This document shows, in pieces, positions 1 through 7,134 of a stretch of DNA of 64,000 nucleotides. Within the stretch, counting starts at the first letter, position 1; every line of letters begins with the position of its first letter. The stretch comes from Luteimicrobium album (GTDB taxonomy: Bacteria; Actinomycetota; Actinomycetes; Actinomycetales; Cellulomonadaceae): the NCBI RefSeq assembly GCF_030161555.1, contig NZ_BSUK01000001.1, positions 372,001-436,000 on the forward strand, read 5' to 3'. Below the pieces are notes generated by a model. That model saw nothing but the letters and a program-made list of their open reading frames with translations, ran no database searches and was not told the origin of the DNA. The translations under genes and the position numbers were made by a program.

Positions 1-631
1 CGGGGGCGAGCGGCGCCGACACCGCGTCCGCTCCCGCGCCCGCGAGCTGGTCGTGGAACCAGCCGGGCGCCAGGAGGTACGACGCGACGACGACGCGCGA
101 GGCCCCGGCGGCGCGCGCGGCGGCCACCGCCTGCGCGACCGTGGGTCGCGCCATCGACCCGTAGCCCACGGTCACCGGCCCGTCCCAGGTCCGCGCGAAC
201 GCCTCGACGACGGCCTCGACGTCCGCGACGGCGCGCGCGTCGCTCGAGCCGGCGGCCGCGACGACGACGGCGTCCCCGGGCTCCGCACCCGCCTCCACCG
301 CACGACGGCGCAGCAGCGCGACGAGCCGGTCGTCGGGCCCGAGGGCGTCGGCCGTCACCGTGTCGGGACGCGCGCCCGCGGCCTCCGCGATGTCGACGTA
401 GACGTGGAAGCCCGCCGAGAGCAGCAGCGGCACGACGACCGCGGGGCTCCCGTCGGGAACGGTGCCGAGGACCTCGCCGACCTGCGGGTGCTGCACGTCG
501 ACGTACGTCTCGAGCACCGCGAGCCCGGGGCGGGCGTCGCGCACGTCGTCGAGGATGCTGCGGATCGCGAGCTGGCCGGCACGGTTGGCGGTGCCGTGGG
601 AGCAGCCCACGAGGGTGGGGGTCGTCGTCAC
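1..631 (-). CDS. Sirohydrochlorin chelatase (CbiX/SirB family), 3' end outside window
   Basis: The protein begins MTTTPTLVGCSHGTANRAGQ, with the conserved early GCSHGT of class II chelatases, followed by LLLSAGFHVYVDI, where the His is the usual metal ligand. A second half-domain follows (VTVGYGSMARPTVAQAV, then SYLLAPGWFHDQL), as expected for a two-domain chelatase that inserts a metal (iron or cobalt) into sirohydrochlorin on the way to siroheme or cobalamin. About 210 residues are visible before the left edge of the window. GTG at 631 is chosen because TAGGGT lies 7 nt upstream, fitting a leaderless start; an in-frame GTG at 640 is possible. The metal cannot be told from the sequence. Confidence 0.82.
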   Translation of the reverse strand, partial: MTTTPTLVGCSHGTANRAGQLAIRSILDDVRDARPGLAVLETYVDVQHPQVGEVLGTVPDGSPAVVVPLLLSAGFHVYVDIAEAAGARPDTVTADALGPDDRLVALLRRRAVEAGAEPGDAVVVAAAGSSDARAVADVEAVVEAFARTWDGPVTVGYGSMARPTVAQAVAAARAAGASRVVVASYLLAPGWFHDQLAGAGADAVSAPLAP

Positions 632-641
632 GACGCCCACC

Positions 642-1601
642 CTAGGGTGCGCGCGGGATCGCCGAGCAAGCGGTCCGCGGGTCGACCAAGCGGTCCCCGC
701 CCGCTTGCTCGGCGTCGGGCCCGCTTGCTCGGCGACGGTCAGGCGCGAGGCTCGCCCGCTGCGCCCCCTCGGGCGCCGTGCCGTCCTCGAGGCGCGTCGG
801 TGCGGGCTCCATCGGGCCGGCCTCGGTCGGCGACTGGACGGCCGTCTCCTCATCGGTCCCGGCCGACGGCGTCTCGGGCTCCGTCGGCAGCGGGCCGCGC
901 GGGGCGGCGGACGGAGTCGCCGGCGGCTCCGGCTCCGCGGTCGTCGGGCTCTCGGCGACCGGGGGTGCCGGCTGCTGCACCGGGGTCGGCGCGACGGCCT
1001 CCGCGGGAGCAGCGTGGCGCGAGGACGTCCGCTCGGGCGGGACGACCCGCGCCACCGTCTCGGTCGGACGGGCCGGCGTCACGGGCTGCGCGGGCACGAC
1101 GGGCGCCGCGGGAGCGACCGGCCCGGCGGACGCGGCCTGGCTCGCCGGGACGACGTCGAGCACGCTCACCTCGCCCTTGCCCAGCCGCCTCAGCGCGATC
1201 CCGACGAGCAGGAACAGGACACCCAGCACGACCACGAGGACCGCGACGCCGAACGCCACGACCGACGTGAACAGCGACGCCCGGAGGAACGACGCGTTCA
1301 TGACGGTCGCGCGGCGCGGGTCGTCCTGCGGGAGCTGGGCGTAGGTCTGCCCGTCGGTCATCGCGAGCGCGTGCTTGTTGATGACCTCAGCCTGGGAGTA
1401 GGCGGTCAGCGGGTCCTGGACCCGCCAACCGGCCAGGAACTGCGCGTCGTCGGACACGGTGATGTTCTCGTCGCGGAGCTGGGACGTGACCATCCCGTAC
1501 GTCGTGCCGCCGGCGAGGATCATGATGATCCCGACGATGATCGCGAAGAGGCCGATCCCGCGCACTCCGCGCACGGGCCGGACAGTGACGCTGCTGGACA
1601 T
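642..1601 (-). CDS. Two-TM membrane protein with Pro/Ala-rich cytoplasmic tail (often mislabelled LigA)
   Basis: The product is 319 residues. A first membrane segment (about residues 15-38, GIGLFAIIVGIIMILAGG) is followed by an extracytoplasmic loop of about 65 residues with conserved-looking NASFLRASLFTS, then a second membrane segment (about 108-135). The remaining half is a low-complexity Ala/Pro/Glu/Thr-rich tail. Proteins like this are often labelled aromatic ring-opening dioxygenase LigA in actinobacterial genomes, but I see no dioxygenase feature. ATG 1601 is preferred over an upstream in-frame ATG because GAGGGGAA lies 5-12 nt before it. The last ~25 codons run through an inverted repeat, so the true C-terminus may be shorter. 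Function unknown. Confidence 0.7.
   Translation of the reverse strand: MSSSVTVRPVRGVRGIGLFAIIVGIIMILAGGTTYGMVTSQLRDENITVSDDAQFLAGWRVQDPLTAYSQAEVINKHALAMTDGQTYAQLPQDDPRRATVMNASFLRASLFTSVVAFGVAVLVVVLGVLFLLVGIALRRLGKGEVSVLDVVPASQAASAGPVAPAAPVVPAQPVTPARPTETVARVVPPERTSSRHAAPAEAVAPTPVQQPAPPVAESPTTAEPEPPATPSAAPRGPLPTEPETPSAGTDEETAVQSPTEAGPMEPAPTRLEDGTAPEGAQRASLAPDRRRASGPDAEQAGGDRLVDPRTACSAIPRAP
661..734. repeat. Four-unit inverted repeat, family C copy 1
   Basis: The core word GAGCAAGCGG occurs once near 663, as a diverged copy (GACCAAGCGG) at 683-692, and as two inverted copies CCGCTTGCTCGGC near 700-712 and 721-733. The same design and the same word recur at 26775-26842. It lies inside the last codons of the membrane-protein frame that ends at 642, so that protein's tail is repeat-derived as read. 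Probably a palindrome acting at the 3' end of the gene. Confidence 0.8.
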
Positions 1602-1716
1602 TTCCGTTCCCCTCGTGTGGTGGGTCACTCACGTGCCAGTGCTGGGCGGGCGTCTGACCTGCCCTGACACCAAAGTAGACCGGGCCCGGAGGGTCGCGCG
1701 GCGGCGGGGCTGTCCC

Positions 1717-1776
1717 TTCGCCGACGGCGACGTTGCGTTCGCCGACGCCGACGCCGACGGTGACGGTGACGGTGAC
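1717..1776. repeat. Imperfect tandem repeat, left outer arm
   Basis: Units TTCGCCGACGGCGACG and TTCGCCGACGCCGACG follow each other, then GACGGT is reiterated. TTGCGTTCGCCGACG at 1733-1747 is the exact reverse complement of a stretch in the direct repeat at 2545-2606, so the two arrays face each other across 800 bp. Confidence 0.75.
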
Positions 1777-1787
1777 GTGGTCGGGTC

Positions 1788-1886
1788 GCGGGTGGGCACG
1801 GCGAGGTGGTTCGGGCTGTCGTGCTTCGGCCCCGGGGGCCGTGCGCACTCCTTGACGCCCTTCACCACCTCCCCGCACCCACCCGC
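1788..1886. repeat. Family A hairpin element, copy 1
   Basis: A 23-nt left arm (1788-1810, ending GGCGAGGTGGT) pairs with 1864-1886 (starting ACCACCTCCCCGC) with few mismatches. The 53-nt loop contains CTGTCGTGCTTCGGC, CCGGGGGCCGTGCG and CCTTGACGCCCTTC, nearly identical to the loop of the copy at 20191-20282, whereas the arms differ between the copies. Probably a structured 3' element or a non-autonomous repeat. Confidence 0.8.
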
Positions 1887-2009
1887 TCGGCCGTCCGCTC
1901 ACTTTCCCCGTGTCCCGGCATCCGCGCGGTCGTCGTCCCACCTCCCTGCGCCCGCCCCTGCTCACGTGCGCCGCGCCGGCCCGCGCGGCCGTCGTCTCAC
2001 CTTCACCGC

Positions 2010-2073
2010 GAGTCAGCGCGTTTCCCCCAGTCAGCGCGAAGTTCACGCTGACTCAGGTGATTCGCGCTGACTC
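2010..2073. repeat. Four-unit palindrome (AGTCAGCG word)
   Basis: GAGTCAGCGCG (2010-2020) and CAGTCAGCGCGAA (2028-2040) are direct; TTCACGCTGACTC (2042-2054) and TTCGCGCTGACTC (2061-2073) are their inverted partners. The order is unit, unit, inverted unit, inverted unit, as in family C but with an unrelated word. Confidence 0.8.
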
Positions 2074-2194
2074 GGCGACACCTGATGCCCTCGGCGCCGC
2101 CCGTGAGCCGGTCAAGACCGGCATCGGGCCCGCTCCGAGGCTGCCGATCCTGACCTCTCGAGCCCGGGCCACGCCGTCGTCGGTGCAGGTCCGC

Positions 2195-2320
2195 CCGCCG
2201 AGCATGCGATCTGCCACCGTCGCCCGCGCCGAACATGCGAGCACACCCCTGCTCGGCATCGGGAGGGTGCCTGTTCCCATGGTCGGCGATCCCGGGGGTG
2301 GCTGATCGCATGGTCGGCGG
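2195..2320. repeat. Four-unit palindrome (GCCGA-CATGCGA word)
   Basis: CCGCCGAGCATGCGATC (2195-2211) is matched by GATCGCATGGTCGGCGG (2304-2320), an inverted copy with one mismatch in 17. Between them lie a second direct copy GCCGAACATGCGA (2228-2240) and a second inverted copy CATGGTCGGC (2278-2287). Same two-direct/two-inverted plan as 2010-2073. Confidence 0.78.
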
Positions 2321-2428
2321 CGCTTGGAAGCGGGGAACTGGGTGTCGCCGACGCAGAGTCTCGTGCCGGCGGGGCGTGGGTGGGCGACCGGTCGTGGACG
2401 TGACCCGACGGCGAAGGGTGGGGCGGGT

Positions 2429-2508
2429 GGGGTGCGCGCGGTCGTGGCGGGTCTGGCGGGAGCCGAAGCGAGGAACGAGCGAGGCGGATGGAAGACCGCG
2501 CGCACCCC
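2429..2508. repeat. Family B hairpin element, copy 1
   Basis: A perfect 15-bp stem (2429-2443 GGGGTGCGCGCGGTC with 2494-2508) encloses a 50-nt loop containing CTGGCGGGAGCCG, AGCGAGGAACGAG and AGGCGGATGG. The loop is almost identical to that of copy 2 at 10038-10142, but the stem sequence is different. G/C-rich flanks may extend the pairing. Confidence 0.85.
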
Positions 2509-2544
2509 GCACCCCACCCACCCCACCCGCCCCGACCACGCGAG

Positions 2545-2606
2545 CGTCACCGTCGGCGAACGCAACGTCACCGTCGGCGAACACGACGTCACCGCCGGCG
2601 AGCAGG
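2545..2606. repeat. Three direct copies of a 21-bp unit, right outer arm
   Basis: CGTCACCGTCGGCGAAC starts at 2545 and 2566, and the variant CGTCACCGCCGGCGAGC at 2587, giving an exact 21-bp period. It ends about 25 bp past the response-regulator stop codon on the minus strand. The unit is inverted relative to the array at 1717-1776. Confidence 0.8.
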
Positions 2607-2632
2607 CGTGCCGAGGGTCCCCCGATGCGGAG

Positions 2633-3310
2633 TCAGAGGATGCGCCGCGCCGCAGCCCACCGCGTCAGCTCGTGGCGCGACGAGAGCTGGAGCTTGCGCA
2701 GCACAGCCGAGACGTGCGTCTCGACCGTCTTGACGGAGATGAACAGCTTGCTCGCCACCTCGCGGTACGTGTAGCCCCGCGCGATGAGCCGCATGACCTC
2801 CTGCTCGCGGGCGGACAGCCGGTCGAGCTCGTCGTCGGCGATCGCGACGTCGCCCATGCCCGTGCCGAACGCGTCGAGGACGAAGCCCGCGAGCCGGGGC
2901 GAGAAGACCGCGTCGCCGGCCGCGACGCGCTGCGCCGCGCCCGACAGCTCGGGGCCCGTGATCGCCTTGGTGACGTAGCCGCGCGCCCCGGCGCGGATCA
3001 CGGCGACGACGTCCTCGGCGGCGTCCGACACCGACAGCGCGAGGAACCGCGTGCCGGGCGCGAGGTCCGCGCACCGGCGGGCCACCTCCGCGCCGCCGCC
3101 CCCGAGACCGCCGGGCAGGTGCACGTCGAGGAGCACCACGGCTGGGCGCAGCGCGTGCGCCGCCTCGACCGCGGCGTCGACGTCCGCGGCCTCCCCGACG
3201 ACCCGGACCCGCTCGTCGAGGCTGGCGCGCACGCCGGCGCGGAACATGAGGTGGTCGTCGACGATGAGCACGTCGACGGGCTCGGTCGTGGGGGTGTCGG
3301 TGGTGGTCAC
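2633..3310 (-). CDS. LuxR-family response regulator
   Basis: The product is 225 residues. An N-terminal receiver domain (about residues 12-130) shows the acidic pair in VLIVDDH, the phospho-acceptor Asp in VVLLDVHLPGG and the conserved Lys in GYVTKAI. A C-terminal LuxR helix-turn-helix (about 160-220) contains LSAREQEVMRLIARGYTYRE and KTVETHVSAVLRKL. The GTG start overlaps the stop codon of the upstream histidine kinase gene (GTGA), so the two are translationally coupled and form a cognate pair. By family it binds DNA after phosphorylation; the context with PspC-domain proteins suggests a cell-envelope stress role, which is inference. Confidence 0.93.
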   Translation of the reverse strand: MTTTDTPTTEPVDVLIVDDHLMFRAGVRASLDERVRVVGEAADVDAAVEAAHALRPAVVLLDVHLPGGLGGGGAEVARRCADLAPGTRFLALSVSDAAEDVVAVIRAGARGYVTKAITGPELSGAAQRVAAGDAVFSPRLAGFVLDAFGTGMGDVAIADDELDRLSAREQEVMRLIARGYTYREVASKLFISVKTVETHVSAVLRKLQLSSRHELTRWAAARRIL

Positions 3311-4665
3311 GCGGTCGTCTCCTCGTTCGCGTCGTGCTGCTCGGGCGCCCGCGCGGCGGGCCCGTTCGATCCGGCCTGGGGCGCGCGGGGCATCTCGAGA
3401 TGGACCTCGGTGCCCCAGCCGGAACCGCTCTCGACGACGGCGCGCCCGCCGCGCCGCTGCACCCGGCCCACGATCGACTCCCGCACGCCGAAGCGGTCGT
3501 GCGGGACGTCGTCGAGGTCGAAGCCGTCGCCGCGGTCGCGGACGAAAACCTCGACGGCGCGGTCGCTGACCTCGAGGTAGAGCGACACCGGCGGCGCGCC
3601 GTGACGGACCGCGTTGAGCAGCGCCTCCCGGGCTGCGCGGAGCAGGGCGGACGTGCCGTCGTCGGGCACGCAGTCCCCCACGACGACGACCTCGACGGGC
3701 ACGCCGTGCGCGTCCTCGACCTGCCCGACGAGCTCGCGGACGTCCGCGGCGAGCGATGTACCACTGACGGCACGGTCGGTGTACAACCACTCGCGCAGCT
3801 CGCGTTCCTGCGCGCGGGCGAGGCGGGCGACCTGGTCGGCGTCGTCCGCCGACGCGCGGATCAGCGCGAGCGTCTGGAGCACCGAGTCGTGCAGGTGCGC
3901 GGCGATGTCGGCGCGCTCGGCCTCGCGCGCGCGGGCGGCCCGCTCGTCCCCCAGCGCCCGGGCGAGCCGGAGCCACCACGGCGCGAGCACGAGCGCGGCC
4001 CCCGCGAGCACCGCGACGGCCGCGACCCACGCACGCGCCATGTCGGCCGTCGACGACGTCCGCCCCACCAGCAGCAGCACCCCGACGAGCACGAGCAGCA
4101 GCCCGCCGCCGAGGCGCAGGACGGATCCCGGGGTGCGCCCGCCGGCCTGTGAGAGCATGCGGCCGCGCTGCGCCGCGTCGAGCTGGCTCCAGGCGAGCGC
4201 GAGGCCCGCGAGGAGCACGAGGACGGGGAGCGCCCAGCCCGCGTCGAGGTGCCAGCCGAGCCGCTCGCCCACCAGCACGCCGGCCGCTGCCAGGAGGATC
4301 GCCCCGGCGAGCACGTCGCGGACCGGGAAGGTGCGCCGTTCGCTCCGGAGGCGGCGCGCGAGCCGCTGCAGCTCGGCGGGCCGGGACTCCTCGGCCGCGA
4401 CGTGCGGGTCTCCGACCGGGATGGTGATCCACCAGAACACGTAGAGAACGATCCCGACGCCCGACAGGCCGGCGAGGATCATCGCGAGCCGCACCGTCCG
4501 CACCGGGATGCCGACGTGTGCCGCGACCCCCGCGCAGACACCGCCGACGCGTCGCCCGGCCTCGGGCCGCAGGAGCGGCGGACGCGCCCGGTCGACCGTG
4601 GCGGAGCCTGCGCCCGACGTGGCGGCCGGCGACGGCGCAGGCGGCGGTCCGGGCGGGGAGGTCAT
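3307..4665 (-). CDS. PspC-domain sensor histidine kinase (HisKA_3 type)
   Basis: The product is 452 residues. Residues about 30-90 form a PspC domain (GRRVGGVCAGVAAHVGIPVR, then a membrane segment), followed by three or four more hydrophobic segments up to about residue 240. The dimerisation/phosphoacceptor helix carries ERADIAAHLHDSVLQTL, whose first His after AA is the likely phosphorylation site, and the ATPase domain shows REALLNAVRHG and DRGDGFDLDDVP. ATG 4665 gives a normal N-terminus; the frame is open further upstream but the extra residues look non-coding. The gene is the first of a two-gene operon with the response regulator and diverges from another PspC-domain gene at 4823. Confidence 0.92.
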   Translation of the reverse strand: MTSPPGPPPAPSPAATSGAGSATVDRARPPLLRPEAGRRVGGVCAGVAAHVGIPVRTVRLAMILAGLSGVGIVLYVFWWITIPVGDPHVAAEESRPAELQRLARRLRSERRTFPVRDVLAGAILLAAAGVLVGERLGWHLDAGWALPVLVLLAGLALAWSQLDAAQRGRMLSQAGGRTPGSVLRLGGGLLLVLVGVLLLVGRTSSTADMARAWVAAVAVLAGAALVLAPWWLRLARALGDERAARAREAERADIAAHLHDSVLQTLALIRASADDADQVARLARAQERELREWLYTDRAVSGTSLAADVRELVGQVEDAHGVPVEVVVVGDCVPDDGTSALLRAAREALLNAVRHGAPPVSLYLEVSDRAVEVFVRDRGDGFDLDDVPHDRFGVRESIVGRVQRRGGRAVVESGSGWGTEVHLEMPRAPQAGSNGPAARAPEQHDANEETTA

Positions 4666-4822
4666 GCCTCGATCGTGGCACGGGAGGCGGCGCGCGCGGG
4701 CATCCGGAGGCGCCCCCGGGCTCGAAATCAGGGCTCCGCCCCGCTCCTCCGGCACCCGGTCAGGGTCAGATCAGGGCTCCACCGCATGGTCCCTCGTACC
4801 CCCGCCCGACGACGATGGGGCC

Positions 4823-6327
4823 ATGGACACGACGACTGGCACCCCGACGGGCGGCGAGCCCGGGGGCGCGACGCAGGGGCAGGTTCCCCTGCCGGACGGC
4901 ACGCCGCCCGCGGGCGGGCCACGGAACGGCACCGAATCGTTCTTCGAGTGGATCGACCGTCTCGGCCTGCGCCGCACCGACGAGCGCTGGCTCTCCGGTA
5001 CAGCGGGCGGCGTCGCCCGTCGGCTGGGCGTCGACCCCTTGATCGTGCGCGGCCTCTGGTTCGTGCTCTGCCTCGTCGGCGGTGTCGGCCTGATCCTCTA
5101 CGCGATCGGCTGGGCGCTCCTGCCGGACGACCGCGACGGCCGCAGCCTCGTCCAGGACGCCGTCCACGGCCGGTTCCGCGGTGAGCTCGTCGGCGCGATC
5201 ATCGCCTTCGTCCTCGGGGCGAACTGGCGGTTCGGTGCGTGGAGCTGGTGGCGCGGCGACGACTGGGTCGCCGGCATCTTCTGGCTCTGCCTGTTCGCCG
5301 GCGTCGCCGTCGCCGTGGCCGCCGTCCTCGGGTCGCGCGGCAGGAACGGCACTCAGGGCGCGCAGCAGCAGGGGCAGCCGTACCCGGGCCAGCCCTACCC
5401 CGGCCCGCAGCAGCCGTACCCGGGCCAGCAGTACCCGAGCCAGCCCTTCCCGCCTGCACCGACGCCGTCCGGCGACGTCCCTGCCGCCGCGACGCCCGGC
5501 GCGCCGACCGCCGCGTTCACCGCTCCGGCTCCCTACCCCACCGCGCCGGTGCCGCCCGCACCTGCGTACGCCGCGCCGTCGTACGCCGCCCCGGCACCCA
5601 CGCCGCCGATCCCGTCGCCCGTCGCCACCAAGCACCACGGCGACGCGAAGCAGGGCCGCCCCCGTGACGGCAGGCGGTCGGGCGCGGTGGCGAGCGCCGT
5701 CGTCGGGCTGTGCCTGGTCGCGGGCGCGATCGTGTTCGGTCTGGACCGGGCCGGCCACGTCGACTCCCCGTGGCTCGTGTGGGGCGGGGTGAGCCTGGTG
5801 CTCCTCGGCCTCGGTATCGTCGTGGCTGGCCTCCGTGGCCGGGGGCGGGCGGGCTGACGACGCTCGCGATCCTGCTGGGTGTCGTCGTGCTGCCGGTCGC
5901 GGCGCTGGACCACACCGGCGCGTTCGACGGCGACGTCCGGGCGATCGCCCCGGACACCACGGTCGTCGCGACCGACGTGGCCACCGCCGAGGACGGCTAC
6001 ACGTACTCGGTCGGCGACCTCACCCTGGACCTCACGTCGCTCCCGCTGCCTGCGGCCGGCGCCGACCCGGTGAAGGTGCCCGTCCGTCTGGGCGCCGGGG
6101 AGACGGTCATCCAGGTGCCGCACGGCGCGGAGGTCCGCGCCGTCGTGCACCTGTGGGCGGGCGACGTGTACTGGCACGTCGGCAGCGAGGACCAGTACCG
6201 GTCGGACCACGACGCCCGCACCGGCTCGATCACCTACGAGACCCCGGCCGTCGCCGCGGGCGGCACACCACAGCTCGTGCTGGACGTCACCGGCGCCGCG
6301 GGCACCGTCACCATCGAGGAGAAGTGA
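4823..6327 (+). CDS. PspC-domain multi-TM membrane protein (frameshifted as read)
   Basis: The first part (to 5857) has a PspC domain near residues 50-110 (WLSGTAGGVARRLGVDP, then a membrane helix), two further helices, a PYPGQ/PYPGPQQ-type Pro-Tyr-Gly-Gln linker and an Ala/Pro-rich stretch, then two helices. The second frame continues with a helix (LTTLAILLGVVVLPVAALD) and an exported beta-rich domain (YTYSVGDLTLDLTSLPLP...). Adding one G to the GGGGG run at 5841-5845 joins them into 501 residues, the usual architecture in this group. It diverges from the PspC sensor kinase, so both probably belong to one envelope-sensing module. Start ATG 4823 follows a GACGATGGGGCC leader. Confidence 0.82.
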
Positions 6328-6917
6328 TGACCATCCACGAGCCCGGCAGCGAGCCGGAGCGTCCCGACCGCGCGGGCGACGACGACACGCAGCGCCTCGA
6401 TCCGGTCGCGGAGCCCACCGCGCCGCAGGAGCCTCCGACGGCCCCGCTGGCAGCGGCCGACGCCGCTGAGGACGACACCGTGCGGCTCGACACCGTGCGG
6501 CTCGAGAAGCTGCCTCCCAACGAGGCGCAGGACGGCGAGACGCGCGTCCTGCCCGCCGACGCGCAACCGTCGGGCGTCGATTCCCTGTGGGACCTGGGGT
6601 CACCGGAGGCGGCGCCGTCGCCCGCCGCGCCGCAGCCGGCATTCGCGAGACCGCCGCTCGCGCCGTCCTCGACGCCCGGGGTGTCGGCGCCCGAGGCGGC
6701 CGCGCCCGAGCCCACGCGCAGCCGACGCCGCTCGGTCCGGGTCGGGACCGTCGTCTGGGGTCTCGTGGTCGTCGCGTGCGGGGTCCTCGCGCTCGCCGCG
6801 GCCAGGGGCGCGAGCATCGACGGCGGCACGGTCGCGATCGCGATCCTCGGCGGGGCGGGCGTCGCGCTCGTCCTCGGCTCGATCGTCACGGGCGTGCGGC
6901 GCCGCGACCGCGCCTGA
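6327..6917 (+). CDS. Small membrane protein downstream of PspC gene
   Basis: The product is 196 residues. The first ~130 are acidic and Pro/Ala-rich with a repeated TVRLDTVRLE motif. Two C-terminal membrane helices follow (VGTVVWGLVVVACGVLALAA and TVAIAILGGAGVALVLGSIV) and a basic tail. ATG overlaps the stop of the preceding gene (TGATG) with GAGGAGAAG as ribosome site, so it is co-translated with the PspC protein. No catalytic motif; it is probably an accessory of the PspC membrane protein. A long palindrome starts 5 nt after the stop codon. Confidence 0.8.
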   Translation: MTIHEPGSEPERPDRAGDDDTQRLDPVAEPTAPQEPPTAPLAAADAAEDDTVRLDTVRLEKLPPNEAQDGETRVLPADAQPSGVDSLWDLGSPEAAPSPAAPQPAFARPPLAPSSTPGVSAPEAAAPEPTRSRRRSVRVGTVVWGLVVVACGVLALAAARGASIDGGTVAIAILGGAGVALVLGSIVTGVRRRDRA

Positions 6918-6921
6918 CGCT

Positions 6922-6984
6922 CCGTGTGGGCATCCGTTCGGCTGTTTCCAACGCCCGGAAACAGCCCGACGGATGCCCACACGG
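6922..6984. terminator. 28-bp inverted repeat after the PspC operon
   Basis: CCGTGTGGGCATCCGTTCGG... (6922-6949) pairs with 6957-6984 over 28 bp with two mismatches and a 7-nt loop (AACGCCC). There is no T-tract. Placement 5 nt after a stop codon suggests a terminator or 3' stabiliser. Confidence 0.78.
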
Positions 6985-7000
6985 CTTGAAAGGGGTCGGC

Positions 7001-7030
7001 TTGACCCGGCGAGCGGCGACGGCCTACCGT
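7001..7030 (+). promoter_or_regulatory. Candidate promoter of the cellulase gene
   Basis: TTGACC at 7001-7006 and TACCGT at 7025-7030 are 18 bp apart, giving a leader of about 95 nt before ATG 7134. A small palindrome (TGCGGC-ACAT-GCCGCA) lies in the leader. Confidence 0.4.
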
Positions 7031-7120
7031 GGCGTCGCTCGCTCGTGTGACCTGCGGCACATGCCGCACGTCCTGCGGGCGTGCAGTCCGAGACAACGAC
7101 GTCCCGGACTTCCACGAGTG

Positions 7121-7134
7121 TGGGAGCGCTTCCA
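7121..7134. promoter_or_regulatory. CebR/CelR-like operator overlapping ribosome site and start codon
   Basis: TGGGAGCGCTTCCA differs by one base from the 14-bp palindrome TGGGAGCGCTCCCA bound by the LacI-family cellobiose-responsive repressors CebR and CelR in actinobacteria. The GGGAG half doubles as the Shine-Dalgarno sequence and the last base is the A of the ATG, so a bound repressor would sit on the translation start region. Confidence 0.75.

Larger units (their letters stand above)
1602..2632. other. 1-kb gene-free region built of nested inverted-repeat elements
   Basis: No frame here has a believable start, ribosome site and domain. Instead the region holds, in order, an imperfect tandem repeat (1717-1776), family A hairpin copy 1 (1788-1886), a four-unit AGTCAGCG palindrome (2010-2073), a four-unit GCCGA-CATGCGA palindrome (2195-2320), family B hairpin copy 1 (2429-2508) and a three-copy 21-bp direct repeat (2545-2606) whose unit is the inverse of the first tandem repeat. 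It separates the 5' end of the membrane-protein gene from the 3' end of the response-regulator gene, both on the minus strand. The promoter of the membrane-protein gene must lie near 1610-1700. Confidence 0.75.

Noticed and set aside
53..1270. Long plus-strand open frames across the chelatase and membrane-protein genes
   Set aside because: They are rich in Arg/Pro/Ala with no domain or ribosome site and lie antisense to genes with clear family motifs; typical of GC-rich DNA.
1629..2592. Open frames of 80-190 codons in the 1-kb intergenic patch
   Set aside because: Their residues come from the repeats (tandem GDV/ADG, palindromic arms); no homologous-looking domain, and the reading frames are not kept between repeat copies.
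5365..5450. PYPGQ repeat region of the PspC protein as a DNA repeat element
   Set aside because: It is a low-complexity protein linker coded in frame; codons vary between units.
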